Source of the DNA: Flavobacteriaceae bacterium NBU2973
GTDB taxonomy: Bacteria; Bacteroidota; Bacteroidia; Flavobacteriales; Flavobacteriaceae
Direction: 5' to 3'
Length of the DNA: 64,000 nt
Assembly: GCA_026162565.1 (NCBI GenBank)
Contig: JAOEIQ010000005.1
Coordinates: 1-64,000 of the forward strand
Position numbers and translations under genes: made by a program. Numbering within the stretch: position 1 is the first letter of the stretch; each line of letters opens with the position of its first letter. The notes beneath the pieces were generated by a model, which saw only the letters and a list, made by a program, of their open reading frames with translations, was not told the DNA's origin and made no database searches. This document shows positions 17,848 to 27,608 of this stretch, piece by piece.

Positions 17848-17853
17848 AAAGGA

Positions 17854-20346
17854 TTACTTCTTTTTAGTAGTTGATTTCTTTTTTGTAGATTTTTTATTTT
17901 TTGGAGCGTTCTTTTCTATAATTGCCTGTACATCTTCGAGTGTAAATTTAGAAACATCTACTGTTTTAGGCAATTCTATTTTAGTTTTACCTTGAATCAC
18001 GTTATGTCTTCCCCAACGTGCTTTTTCAACTCGAATACCTTCGGTTTCCCAATGGTGAATTAACTTATCTTTCTCTTTTTGAACCTTATCTTCTATTAAG
18101 GTAATGATATCATTTTCAGATAAATTATCCCAATCGTATTTTTTATTAACATTTATAAACATATTGTTCCATTTTATAAATGGCCCAAATCGTCCTTTGC
18201 CTTTTTGAACAGGTAAGCCTTGATAATTATAAATTGGAGCATCAGCTTGTTGCTTCTCTTTTATTAAAACTATCGCATCATCTAATTCTACACTTAAAGG
18301 ATCAACTCCTTTGGGTAGAGAGACGAATTTTTTTCCAAACTTAACATAAGGTCCAAAACGTCCGTTATTTACTTCTATATCTTTTCCTTCATATGTTCCC
18401 AAACTTTTTGGGAGTTGAAATAAATCCATTGCCTCTTCAAAAGTTATGGCATTTAATTGTTGGTCTGGAGATAGACTTGCAAATTTTGGTTTTTCGTCCT
18501 CTTCAACTGTTCCTATTTGCACCATTGGTCCAAACTTACCTAAACGCACACTCACTTGACGTCCAGTTTCAGGATCAGTTCCTAAAATACGTTCGCCAGA
18601 TTCACGTTGCGCATTTTCTTTAACATCCTCTACTACTGGGTGAAAATTTTTGTAGAAATCTTTCATCATATTCTTCCAATCCTCTTTACCTTCAGCAATG
18701 TCATCGAAATCTGCTTCAACTTTTGCAGTAAAGTTATAATCAAGAATGGTTTCAAAATGATTGACCAAAAAGTCTGTAACAATAATACCAATGTCTGTTG
18801 GCACTAGTTTACCTTTATCACTACCTACTTTTTCTGATAAGGTTTTATCATCAATTTCACCATTAGATAATGTGAGTTGCGTATACTGTCGTTCTACACC
18901 TTCTACTGTTCCTTTTTCTACATAATTTCTGTTCTGTATAGTTGAGATTGTTGGTGCATAGGTAGAAGGACGCCCAATACCAAGTTCTTCTAATTTCTTT
19001 ACTAATGATGCCTCAGTAAATCGATAAGGAGGTCTAGTAAAACGTTGGGTCGCTGTAATATATTTATTCTCTAACGCATCATTAACCGATAAGTCTGGTA
19101 ACATATCGTCTTGTTCAACGTCTTCATCATCTGTACCTTCTAAATACACTTTTAAAAACCCATCGAACTTTATAATTTGGCCATTAGCAGTAAAGTCACT
19201 GCTATGCGTAGAAGCACTAATTTTAACATTGGTTCTTTCTAATTGGGCATCGCTCATTTGAGAGGCAATTGAGCGTTTCCAAATTAAATCGTATAAACGA
19301 GATTGATCTCTTTCTAAATCTACACTCTGAATTGAGAAATCTGTAGGTCTAATAGCCTCATGAGCTTCTTGAGCACCTTTGGATTTACTAGAATAGTTTC
19401 GCTCATGACTATATTGAGAACCATAAGCTTTAGTAATTTCTGCTTCCGCAGATTTACGAGCTTCGTTAGATAGATTTACACTATCTGTTCTCATATACGT
19501 TATTAATCCCGCTTCATATAATCGCTGTGCCATATTCATGGTCTTTGCAACAGAAAAATATAATTTACGTGAGGCTTCTTGTTGTAAAGTAGATGTTGTA
19601 AATGGTGCAGCTGGCGATTTTTTAGCTGGTTTTTTTTCTAAATCAGCTACTTTAAAACTAGCTACAGCATTAGATTCTAAAAACTTATGCGCCTCTTCTT
19701 TAGTAGAAAATGTTTTAGGGAGTTTTGCTTTAAAAGATCTCCCATCTTCTGTTGTAAACTCTGCATCTATTCTATAGGAAGCTTCTGGAGTGAAAGCCTC
19801 TATTTCGCGTTCTCTCTCAACAATTAATCTTACTGAAACTGATTGAACTCGACCAGCAGACAACCCTCCTTTAACCTTGCGCCATAAAACTGGCGATAAT
19901 TCATAACCTACAATTCTATCTAAAACGCGACGTGCTTGTTGGGCATCTACTAAATTATAATCTATAGTTCTAGGATTCTCAATAGCTTTTAAAATTGCTG
20001 CTTTGGTAATCGAGTTAAAAACAATGCGTTTCGTTTTGTTTTTATCCAAGTTTAATGTTTCAGCTAAATGCCAAGCAATTGCTTCTCCTTCACGATCTTC
20101 ATCACTAGCCAACCAAACTATTTCAGCTTTTTTAGCCAAATCTTTTAGTTTTTTAACAACTGCTTTTTTATCAGAAGATACTTGATATTTCGGATTAAAA
20201 TCACCTTCTACATCTACACCCAATTCTTTGGATGGTAGATCAGCAATATGCCCAAAACTAGATTCCACTTTAAAATCTTTTCCAAGAAATTTTTCTATAG
20301 TTTTAGCTTTTGCAGGTGACTCAACAATGACTAAATTCTTCGCCAT
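17854..20346 (-). CDS. topA: DNA topoisomerase I
   Basis: 830 residues, type IA topoisomerase. The Toprim domain starts with LVIVESPAKAKTIEKFLG and has the acidic triad SDEDREGEA (Asp82, Glu83, Asp84). The catalytic tyrosine is Tyr284 in GLITYMRTDSVN. The C-terminal part has no cysteine zinc fingers; instead it carries several Topo_C repeats (GKFGPMVQIG, GRFGPYVKFGKKFV, GRFGPFIKWNNMF), as usual in Bacteroidota, and ends in a Lys/Ser/Thr-rich tail likely to bind DNA. It relaxes negative supercoils. The arginase-like gene follows after 6 bases. Confidence 0.97.
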   Translation of the reverse strand: MAKNLVIVESPAKAKTIEKFLGKDFKVESSFGHIADLPSKELGVDVEGDFNPKYQVSSDKKAVVKKLKDLAKKAEIVWLASDEDREGEAIAWHLAETLNLDKNKTKRIVFNSITKAAILKAIENPRTIDYNLVDAQQARRVLDRIVGYELSPVLWRKVKGGLSAGRVQSVSVRLIVEREREIEAFTPEASYRIDAEFTTEDGRSFKAKLPKTFSTKEEAHKFLESNAVASFKVADLEKKPAKKSPAAPFTTSTLQQEASRKLYFSVAKTMNMAQRLYEAGLITYMRTDSVNLSNEARKSAEAEITKAYGSQYSHERNYSSKSKGAQEAHEAIRPTDFSIQSVDLERDQSRLYDLIWKRSIASQMSDAQLERTNVKISASTHSSDFTANGQIIKFDGFLKVYLEGTDDEDVEQDDMLPDLSVNDALENKYITATQRFTRPPYRFTEASLVKKLEELGIGRPSTYAPTISTIQNRNYVEKGTVEGVERQYTQLTLSNGEIDDKTLSEKVGSDKGKLVPTDIGIIVTDFLVNHFETILDYNFTAKVEADFDDIAEGKEDWKNMMKDFYKNFHPVVEDVKENAQRESGERILGTDPETGRQVSVRLGKFGPMVQIGTVEEDEKPKFASLSPDQQLNAITFEEAMDLFQLPKSLGTYEGKDIEVNNGRFGPYVKFGKKFVSLPKGVDPLSVELDDAIVLIKEKQQADAPIYNYQGLPVQKGKGRFGPFIKWNNMFINVNKKYDWDNLSENDIITLIEDKVQKEKDKLIHHWETEGIRVEKARWGRHNVIQGKTKIELPKTVDVSKFTLEDVQAIIEKNAPKNKKSTKKKSTTKKK

Positions 20347-20366
20347 AATTTGTTTTTTTGGAGGAG

Positions 20367-20393
20367 CAAAGGTATGGCAAAAAAAATATACAA
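20367..20393 (-). promoter_or_regulatory. Candidate promoter of topA
   Basis: The minus strand reads TACCTTTG at 20374-20367, a perfect TAnnTTTG, 20 bases before the topA start codon. A TTG at 20393-20391 is only 16 bases away, shorter than usual. Confidence 0.4.
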
Positions 20394-20469
20394 ACCTAAT
20401 TTTGAATGTTTCAAACTCTATAAATCAGTATTACGCAAAATAAAAGCTAGCTGAAATTTAACTGTCAAC

Positions 20470-20501
20470 TTGTCATATATCTTAAATAAATACTATCTTT
20501 G
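20470..20501 (+). promoter_or_regulatory. Promoter of the miaB-secG operon
   Basis: TTG at 20470-20472, a 21-base spacer and TATCTTTG at 20494-20501, a perfect match to TAnnTTTG. The miaB ATG lies 36 bases downstream. Confidence 0.6.
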
Positions 20502-20537
20502 CACACTTATTGACTGATAGTCATTTCAGTAGTTTAT

Positions 20538-21983
20538 ATGGAAAAAATAATTGACGAAAATAAACAAGGCGAAAGCTTAATAATTGAAGCAAAAGAAGGT
20601 AACTCACGTAAACTTTTTATAGAAAGTTATGGTTGCCAAATGAATTTTAGTGATAGTGAAATTGTAGCTTCAATTCTCTCTAAAGAAGGTTTTAATACAA
20701 CTCAAAACCTGGAAGATGCAGATTTAGTTTTAGTAAATACTTGCTCTATTAGAGATAAAGCAGAACAGACTGTAAGAAAACGTCTTGAAAAATATAATGC
20801 CGTAAAAAAGATTAACCCTAAAATGAAAGTTGGTGTTTTGGGTTGTATGGCAGAACGCTTAAAAAGCAAATTTTTAGAAGAAGAAAAAATTGTAGACCTA
20901 GTTGTAGGTCCAGACGCTTATAAAGACCTACCAAATCTTATTGCAGAAGTTGATGAAGGTAGAAATGCAGTAAATGTAATTTTATCTAAAGAAGAAACTT
21001 ATGGAGATATAGCTCCAGTGAGACTAAACAGTAATGGTGTAACAGCTTTTGTATCGATTACTCGTGGTTGTGATAATATGTGTACGTTTTGCGTTGTGCC
21101 TTTTACGAGAGGTCGAGAGCGTAGTCGTGACCCTCAAAGTATCATTGAAGAGGTTACTGATTTATGGGCTAAAGGCTTTAAGGAAGTAACACTTCTCGGT
21201 CAAAATGTTGATAGCTACCTTTGGTATGGTGGAGGCTTGAAAAAAGATTTCGAAAAAGCAAGTGACATTCAAAAAGCGACAGCTACAAATTTTGCCCAAC
21301 TATTAAGCTTGTGTGCAGAAGCACAACCAAAAATGCGTTTTCGTTTTTCGACATCTAACCCTCAAGATATGACGTTAGATGTCATTGAAGTGATGGCGAA
21401 ATACAGAAACATCTGTAATTACATTCATTTACCTGTCCAAAGCGGTAGCAATCGCATTTTAAAAGCTATGAATAGACTTCATACACGTGAAGAATATTTT
21501 GAATTAATAGACAATATTAAACGTCTAATTCCAGATTGCGCAATCAGTCAAGATATGATTTCAGGTTTCCCAACTGAAACTGAAGAAGATCATCAAGACA
21601 CATTAAGTCTTATGGACTACGTTAAATACGATTTCGGATTTATGTTTGCTTACTCTGAAAGACCTGGAACGCTTGCAGCTAGAAAACTAGAAGATGATAT
21701 ACCAGAAGACACCAAAAAACGTCGCTTACAAGAAATCATTCAGTTACAACAGAAACACAGTCTTTACAGAACGCAACAATATGTTGGTAAAACATTAGAA
21801 GTTTTAATTGAAAAACCTTCAAAACGATCAAACGATCATTGGTCTGGACGTATTAGTCAAAATACAGTTGCAGTATTCCCAAAAGGGCATTACAAAGTAG
21901 GTGATTTTGTAAATATCAAGATTACAGATTGTACGAGCACAACTCTAATTGGTGAGGCTGTAGGTTACTCTGAAAATAATTAA
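20538..21983 (+). CDS. miaB: tRNA-2-methylthio-N6-dimethylallyladenosine synthase MiaB
   Basis: 481 residues. It adds the methylthio group to i6A37 of tRNAs reading UNN codons, using two iron-sulfur clusters and SAM. The N-terminal MTTase domain has three cluster cysteines (Cys33 in [11 protein letters not shown], Cys69 in [10 protein letters not shown], Cys103 in LGCMAERLK). The radical-SAM motif is [17 protein letters not shown] (Cys178, Cys182, Cys185). A TRAM domain closes the C-terminus ([15 protein letters not shown]...). It heads a plus-strand operon; the sigma-54 activator follows after 4 bases. Confidence 0.97.
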   Translation: MEKIIDENKQGESLIIEAKEGNSRKLFIESYGCQMNFSDSEIVASILSKEGFNTTQNLEDADLVLVNTCSIRDKAEQTVRKRLEKYNAVKKINPKMKVGVLGCMAERLKSKFLEEEKIVDLVVGPDAYKDLPNLIAEVDEGRNAVNVILSKEETYGDIAPVRLNSNGVTAFVSITRGCDNMCTFCVVPFTRGRERSRDPQSIIEEVTDLWAKGFKEVTLLGQNVDSYLWYGGGLKKDFEKASDIQKATATNFAQLLSLCAEAQPKMRFRFSTSNPQDMTLDVIEVMAKYRNICNYIHLPVQSGSNRILKAMNRLHTREEYFELIDNIKRLIPDCAISQDMISGFPTETEEDHQDTLSLMDYVKYDFGFMFAYSERPGTLAARKLEDDIPEDTKKRRLQEIIQLQQKHSLYRTQQYVGKTLEVLIEKPSKRSNDHWSGRISQNTVAVFPKGHYKVGDFVNIKITDCTSTTLIGEAVGYSENN

Positions 21984-21987
21984 TACT

Positions 21988-23262
21988 ATGGAATCTGTTC
22001 AAGCAATAAAACAACGTTTTGGCATTATTGGTAATGATGCAGGTTTAAATCGTGCTATAGAAAAAGCTATACAAGTCGCTCCTACAGATATTTCGGTTTT
22101 AGTAACTGGAGAAAGTGGAGTCGGTAAAGAGAGTATTCCAAAAATTATTCATCAACTATCGCACAGAAAACATGGTAAATATATTGCCGTAAACTGTGGA
22201 GCTATTCCAGAAGGAACAATAGATAGTGAGTTATTTGGACACGAAAAAGGAGCCTTCACTGGAGCAACACAAACACGTTCAGGTTACTTTGAGGTTGCTG
22301 ATGGCGGAACTATTTTTCTTGATGAAGTTGGTGAATTACCATTAACTACTCAAGTACGTTTATTACGTGTTTTAGAAAATGGTGAATTTATAAAAGTAGG
22401 TTCGAGTAAAGTCCAAAAAACTAATGTGAGAATTGTAGCTGCAACTAACGTAAAAATGTTTGAAGCTATTAAAAAAGAAAAATTTCGTGAAGATTTATAC
22501 TATCGTTTAAGTACTGTAGAAATTAATATTCCTGCGTTACGTGAGCGTAAAGAAGATATTCATTTATTATTTAGAAAGTTTGCCAGCGATTTTGCATTAA
22601 AATATAAAATGCCAACTGTAAAACTTGAGGATGATGCTATACAATTATTACTTAAGTATCGCTGGAGCGGAAATATTAGACAGTTGAGAAATGTTGCCGA
22701 GCAAATTTCCGTTTTAGAGCAAAATCGTTTAATTACTGCTCAAACACTACGAAATTATTTACCAGATGTTGGTAATAATTTACCTGCAGTTATCAATACC
22801 TCCAAAAAGGAAAGCGATTTCAGTAGTGAGCGTGAAATACTTTATAAAGTGTTGTTCGATATGAAAGCCGATTTAAATGATTTAAAAAAGCTAACTATGG
22901 AACTCATGAAAAATGGCAATGCGCAAGATGTTCAAAAAAATAATGAAGGATTAATTGAAAAAATCTACGGAAGTTCTGATGAGTCACAATATAGTAATTC
23001 AGCTGAAGAGCTAGAGGTTTTATCAATTCCACAGCAATCTAATTCAGTAGAACCAGAAATAATCTCGTCTCAAAATGTTGAAGATAAATACCACTTTGCT
23101 GAAGAAGTTGAAGAAGAAGAAACCTTATCACTTCATGATAAAGAACTAGAGCTCATAAAAAAATCGTTGGAGCGTCACAACGGAAAACGTAAATTAGCTG
23201 CTGCAGAGCTTGGTATAAGCGAGCGAACATTATACAGAAAAATTAAACAATTCGATTTATAA
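21988..23262 (+). CDS. Sigma-54-dependent transcriptional activator without receiver domain
   Basis: 424 residues. An AAA+ domain begins almost at the N-terminus: Walker A TGESGVGKES (about 40-49), the sigma-54 contact loop GAFTGA (88-93), Walker B TIFLDEVGELP and the Arg-finger region FREDLYYRLSTVEI. After a charged linker (about 265-370) a Fis-type helix-turn-helix ends the protein (KLAAAELGISERTLYRKIKQF). No receiver, PAS or GAF domain precedes the AAA+ part, so activity must be controlled by abundance, by partner protein or through the linker. Homologues in this position (miaB-lptE-secG operon) are common in Flavobacteriaceae. Targets are unknown. Confidence 0.92.
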   Translation: MESVQAIKQRFGIIGNDAGLNRAIEKAIQVAPTDISVLVTGESGVGKESIPKIIHQLSHRKHGKYIAVNCGAIPEGTIDSELFGHEKGAFTGATQTRSGYFEVADGGTIFLDEVGELPLTTQVRLLRVLENGEFIKVGSSKVQKTNVRIVAATNVKMFEAIKKEKFREDLYYRLSTVEINIPALRERKEDIHLLFRKFASDFALKYKMPTVKLEDDAIQLLLKYRWSGNIRQLRNVAEQISVLEQNRLITAQTLRNYLPDVGNNLPAVINTSKKESDFSSEREILYKVLFDMKADLNDLKKLTMELMKNGNAQDVQKNNEGLIEKIYGSSDESQYSNSAEELEVLSIPQQSNSVEPEIISSQNVEDKYHFAEEVEEEETLSLHDKELELIKKSLERHNGKRKLAAAELGISERTLYRKIKQFDL

Positions 23263-23263
23263 C

Positions 23264-23467
23264 ATGGCATTAAAAGCAGTTGAAATATTTATGATAAGAA
23301 AGTCTTTTAGACCTAATAGTTCTGAAGCTATTAGACAAGAAGCTGAAGACATGATTAACGAAAAACACTATCAAGGCTATCGTTTAATTAATGTAGATTT
23401 TGATGTCGCTGATAATGCAGGTTACATTTATGCGTTTATAACAATGAAACGTCCAAATACTTATTAA
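23264..23467 (+). CDS. Small conserved-looking hypothetical protein (67 aa)
   Basis: I do not recognise a named family. The ATG lies 1 base after the activator stop codon, and its own stop shares a base with the lptE start codon (TAATG), which is strong evidence for a translated gene in this operon. The product (MALKAVEIFMIRKSFRPN... ending YAFITMKRPNTY) is soluble, mixed charge, with no signal peptide, cysteines or transmembrane segment, and looks like a small alpha/beta domain. Confidence 0.6.
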   Translation: MALKAVEIFMIRKSFRPNSSEAIRQEAEDMINEKHYQGYRLINVDFDVADNAGYIYAFITMKRPNTY

Positions 23468-23973
23468 TGAGATTACTAAAAAAACTGCATGTAGCTTTGT
23501 CATTACTCCTCTTTTGGAGTTGTGGACCTTACTCGTTTACAGGAGCGTCTATTCCGGAAGGCACTAAAACATTTCAAGTAAATTATTTTCAAAATAATGC
23601 ACCTTTAATAGAACCTGGTTTTGATCGCGACTTTACATTAGCATTGCAGGATTTACTAATTAATCAAACAAGTTTAGATCTAGTAAATTCAAATGGCGAT
23701 TTGACTTATGAAGGAGAAATTGTAGAGTATCGAATTTCGCCAACTACTGCACAAGCTAATAATACTGCTGCGCAAAACAGATTAACAGTTGCTGTTAATG
23801 TACGTTTCTTTGACAAGAATGACCCTGAAGCCGAAATGGAACAGCGTTTTTCTTTTTTTTATGATTTTGATGGAAGTGCGCAACTAGTTGGCTCGCAAAA
23901 AGATGTTGCTCACGAAGAAATTTTCGAGCGTATCACCCAAGATATTTTTAATGCAACACTTGCCAAATGGTGA
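23467..23973 (+). CDS. lptE: LptE-family LPS-assembly lipoprotein
   Basis: 168 residues. The N-terminus is a lipoprotein signal (MRLLKKLHVALSLLLFWSC, Cys19), followed at once by GPYSFTGASIPEGTKTFQV, the start typical of Bacteroidota LptE-like proteins. The rest is an alpha/beta fold with LTYEGEIVEYRISPTTAQ and NRLTVAVNVRFFD. LptE plugs the LptD barrel that inserts lipopolysaccharide in the outer membrane. The start overlaps the preceding stop codon; the TPR gene follows after 49 bases. Confidence 0.85.
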   Translation: MRLLKKLHVALSLLLFWSCGPYSFTGASIPEGTKTFQVNYFQNNAPLIEPGFDRDFTLALQDLLINQTSLDLVNSNGDLTYEGEIVEYRISPTTAQANNTAAQNRLTVAVNVRFFDKNDPEAEMEQRFSFFYDFDGSAQLVGSQKDVAHEEIFERITQDIFNATLAKW

Positions 23974-24022
23974 TTTCGAGAGTCTCAATCGCCAAATAAG
24001 AGCATCTGTTAATAAATAAATA

Positions 24023-24922
24023 ATGACACAAACAGATTTTACATATTTGCTAAAAAACCCTCAAAAAACCAATGAGGAGCAAACGCGTAATTTAAAGTCT
24101 GTAATTAATGAATATCCTTACTTTCAATCAGCAAGAGCTATTTATCTCAAAGGCTTAAAAAATGAAGAAAGTATAAGATACAATCAAGAGTTAAAAACCA
24201 CTGCAGCTTACACTACAGATAGAAGTATTTTATTTGATTTTATTACATCTGATGTATTTTCACAGAACGATATTTCTAATCAAATAAAGCAAACTTCAGA
24301 ACGCTTAAAACAATTTAATGTTACTGATGCTGAAGATATTTCGGTAAAGAAAAGTGTGATTATTGATGATGCACTTCGCCAGAGTATTGACGAAACTAAA
24401 GGTGTTTTAGATCCAGAATTATTTGAAGCTAAAGATATTGAACATCAGGTAAAACCTCTTTTTGAAGTAAGTTCTAAAGATATTATAGCTACTCCAGAAG
24501 AACAACTACAAATTGGTAAGCCATTAAAGTTTGATAGGACAGAAACACATTCGTTTAGCGAATGGTTAAAACTTACAAGTTTTAAACCTATAGTCCGTGA
24601 GGAAGTTTCAGATAATGCAACAGAAAAGTCAAATTTAAAAACTAAAAAATTTGAATTAATTGATAAATTTATTGAGGCCAATCCTAAAATTAGTCCTGTA
24701 AAAAAAGACACCTCTTCTTTTACATCTATTCAACCAAAAACTGTACAATCAGAATCACTGATGACAGAGACTTTGGCTAGAATTTATCTTGAGCAAAAAA
24801 ACTACGAAAAAGCCATTCAATCTTATAAAATATTAAGTTTGAAATATCCAGAAAAAAGTGGTTTCTTTGCAGACCAAATTAAAGCAGTAAAAAAATTACA
24901 AGAACAAAATAATAAAGAATAA
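24023..24922 (+). CDS. Tetratricopeptide-repeat hypothetical protein
   Basis: 299 residues without signal peptide or membrane helix. The N-terminal part (QTDFTYLLKNPQKTNEEQTRNL...) and a long charged middle are not assignable to a family I know. The C-terminus has one clear TPR (about 253-286: TLARIYLEQKNYEKAIQSYKILSLKYP) followed by a partial second. The gene ends by overlapping the secG start codon by one base (TAATG), so it is translationally coupled to secG. Cytoplasmic location and a protein-binding role are inferred. Confidence 0.75.
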   Translation: MTQTDFTYLLKNPQKTNEEQTRNLKSVINEYPYFQSARAIYLKGLKNEESIRYNQELKTTAAYTTDRSILFDFITSDVFSQNDISNQIKQTSERLKQFNVTDAEDISVKKSVIIDDALRQSIDETKGVLDPELFEAKDIEHQVKPLFEVSSKDIIATPEEQLQIGKPLKFDRTETHSFSEWLKLTSFKPIVREEVSDNATEKSNLKTKKFELIDKFIEANPKISPVKKDTSSFTSIQPKTVQSESLMTETLARIYLEQKNYEKAIQSYKILSLKYPEKSGFFADQIKAVKKLQEQNNKE

Positions 24923-25284
24923 TGAGTACGTTTACAATATTTTTAGTATTGATAGTAGTAGTAGCATTTTTACTAGTAGTAGTAATTATGGTGCAAAATC
25001 CTAAAGGTGGAGGATTAGCTTCTACTTTTGGAGGAGGAGGATCTCAACAAATGGGAGGCGTTCAAAAAACAACCGACTTTTTAGATAAAAGTACATGGAC
25101 ATTAGCTACTATATTAATCGCATTAATTTTAGCTTCTAATTTAGCTATTGGAAATGGAACAGGAAATGCAGAATCTAAAGCTTTAGATCCTGATGCAGTA
25201 GAGCAACCGCTTCCTGAAGCTCAACCTTTACCAGAGGCTTCTAACGATGATGCAACAACTACAGATGACACTTCTGGTAACTAA
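24922..25284 (+). CDS. secG: Preprotein translocase subunit SecG
   Basis: 120 residues. Two transmembrane helices (about 3-24 and 55-77) flank the conserved cytoplasmic loop with QNPKGGGLASTFGGGGSQQMGGVQKTTDFLDKSTW, here quoted in part only by its key residues QNPKGGGL and FLDKSTW. An acidic, Pro/Glu/Asp-rich tail follows, as in other flavobacterial SecG. It supports SecYEG protein export. Last gene of the miaB operon, with a terminator 25 bases downstream. Confidence 0.93.
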   Translation: MSTFTIFLVLIVVVAFLLVVVIMVQNPKGGGLASTFGGGGSQQMGGVQKTTDFLDKSTWTLATILIALILASNLAIGNGTGNAESKALDPDAVEQPLPEAQPLPEASNDDATTTDDTSGN

Positions 25285-25308
25285 TTACTAGAGAACATAC
25301 AATATTCA

Positions 25309-25337
25309 AATGCCAGCTTTTAAAGTTGGCATTTTTT
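25309..25337 (+). terminator. Terminator of the miaB-secG operon
   Basis: Hairpin AATGCCAGCTT / AAAGTTGGCATT (25309-25333) with one G:T pair, followed by six T on the plus strand. Confidence 0.82.
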
Positions 25338-25444
25338 GTTTATTAAAACAGTACTGAAACTTTGTCAGTGAAAAAGCATTGGCATAATTTCTGAATAACG
25401 CTAAAGCGTTAACAAAATTTATAATTAATCAAAACAAATAAACA

Positions 25445-25720
25445 ATGAGTGTAAACATTAAGCCTTTAGCAGATAGAGTTCTTATAGAACCTATGGAAGC
25501 TGAAACTAAAACAGCTTCAGGAATTATCATCCCAGATAACGCCAAAGAAAAACCACAAAAGGGTATTGTGGTTGCTGTAGGAAATGGCACAAAAGACGAA
25601 CCGATGACAGTTAAAAAAAATGACACTGTTTTATATGGTAAATATGCAGGAACAGAATTAAAGTATGAAGGTAAGGATTACTTAATCATGCGTGAAAGTG
25701 ATATTCTTGCAATTGTATAA
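25445..25720 (+). CDS. groES: Co-chaperonin GroES
   Basis: 91 residues, the normal length for a GroES. It contains the conserved start [19 protein letters not shown] with the mobile loop around residues 16-33 and the roof region [11 protein letters not shown], ending [13 protein letters not shown]. It caps GroEL rings during folding. groL follows after 103 bases. No CIRCE element is visible upstream; a TTGGCAT sequence at 25379-25385 is discussed under findings. Confidence 0.97.
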   Translation: MSVNIKPLADRVLIEPMEAETKTASGIIIPDNAKEKPQKGIVVAVGNGTKDEPMTVKKNDTVLYGKYAGTELKYEGKDYLIMRESDILAIV

Positions 25721-25725
25721 ATGTT

Positions 25726-27452
<1,727 letters not shown>

Positions 27453-27471
27453 AACTTCTTTCACTATAAAT

Positions 27472-27503
27472 AAAAAAGCCAGATATAAAAATCTGGTTTT
27501 TTT
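27472..27503 (+). terminator. Terminator of groES-groL
   Basis: Stem CCAGAT / ATCTGG extended by A:T pairs and one G:T pair, loop of 6 bases, then seven T on the plus strand. It begins 20 bases after the groL stop. Confidence 0.85.
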
Positions 27504-27556
27504 ATTTTATACTATTCCCCTTTCATAAAACCATACAACCGTTCATCATATAATTA

Positions 27557-27587
27557 TTGTTTTAAGTTTTTGATTGCCTTATATTTA
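27557..27587 (+). promoter_or_regulatory. Promoter of the MG2-like gene
   Basis: TTG at 27557-27559, a 20-base spacer and TATATTTA at 27580-27587 (7 of 8 to TAnnTTTG), 21 bases before the start codon. Confidence 0.45.
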
Positions 27588-27608
27588 TGTGAATCAAAAA
27601 TATTATGA

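Noticed and set aside
18393-20185. Plus-strand frames inside topA
   Set aside because: Shadow frames within a complete, conserved gene.
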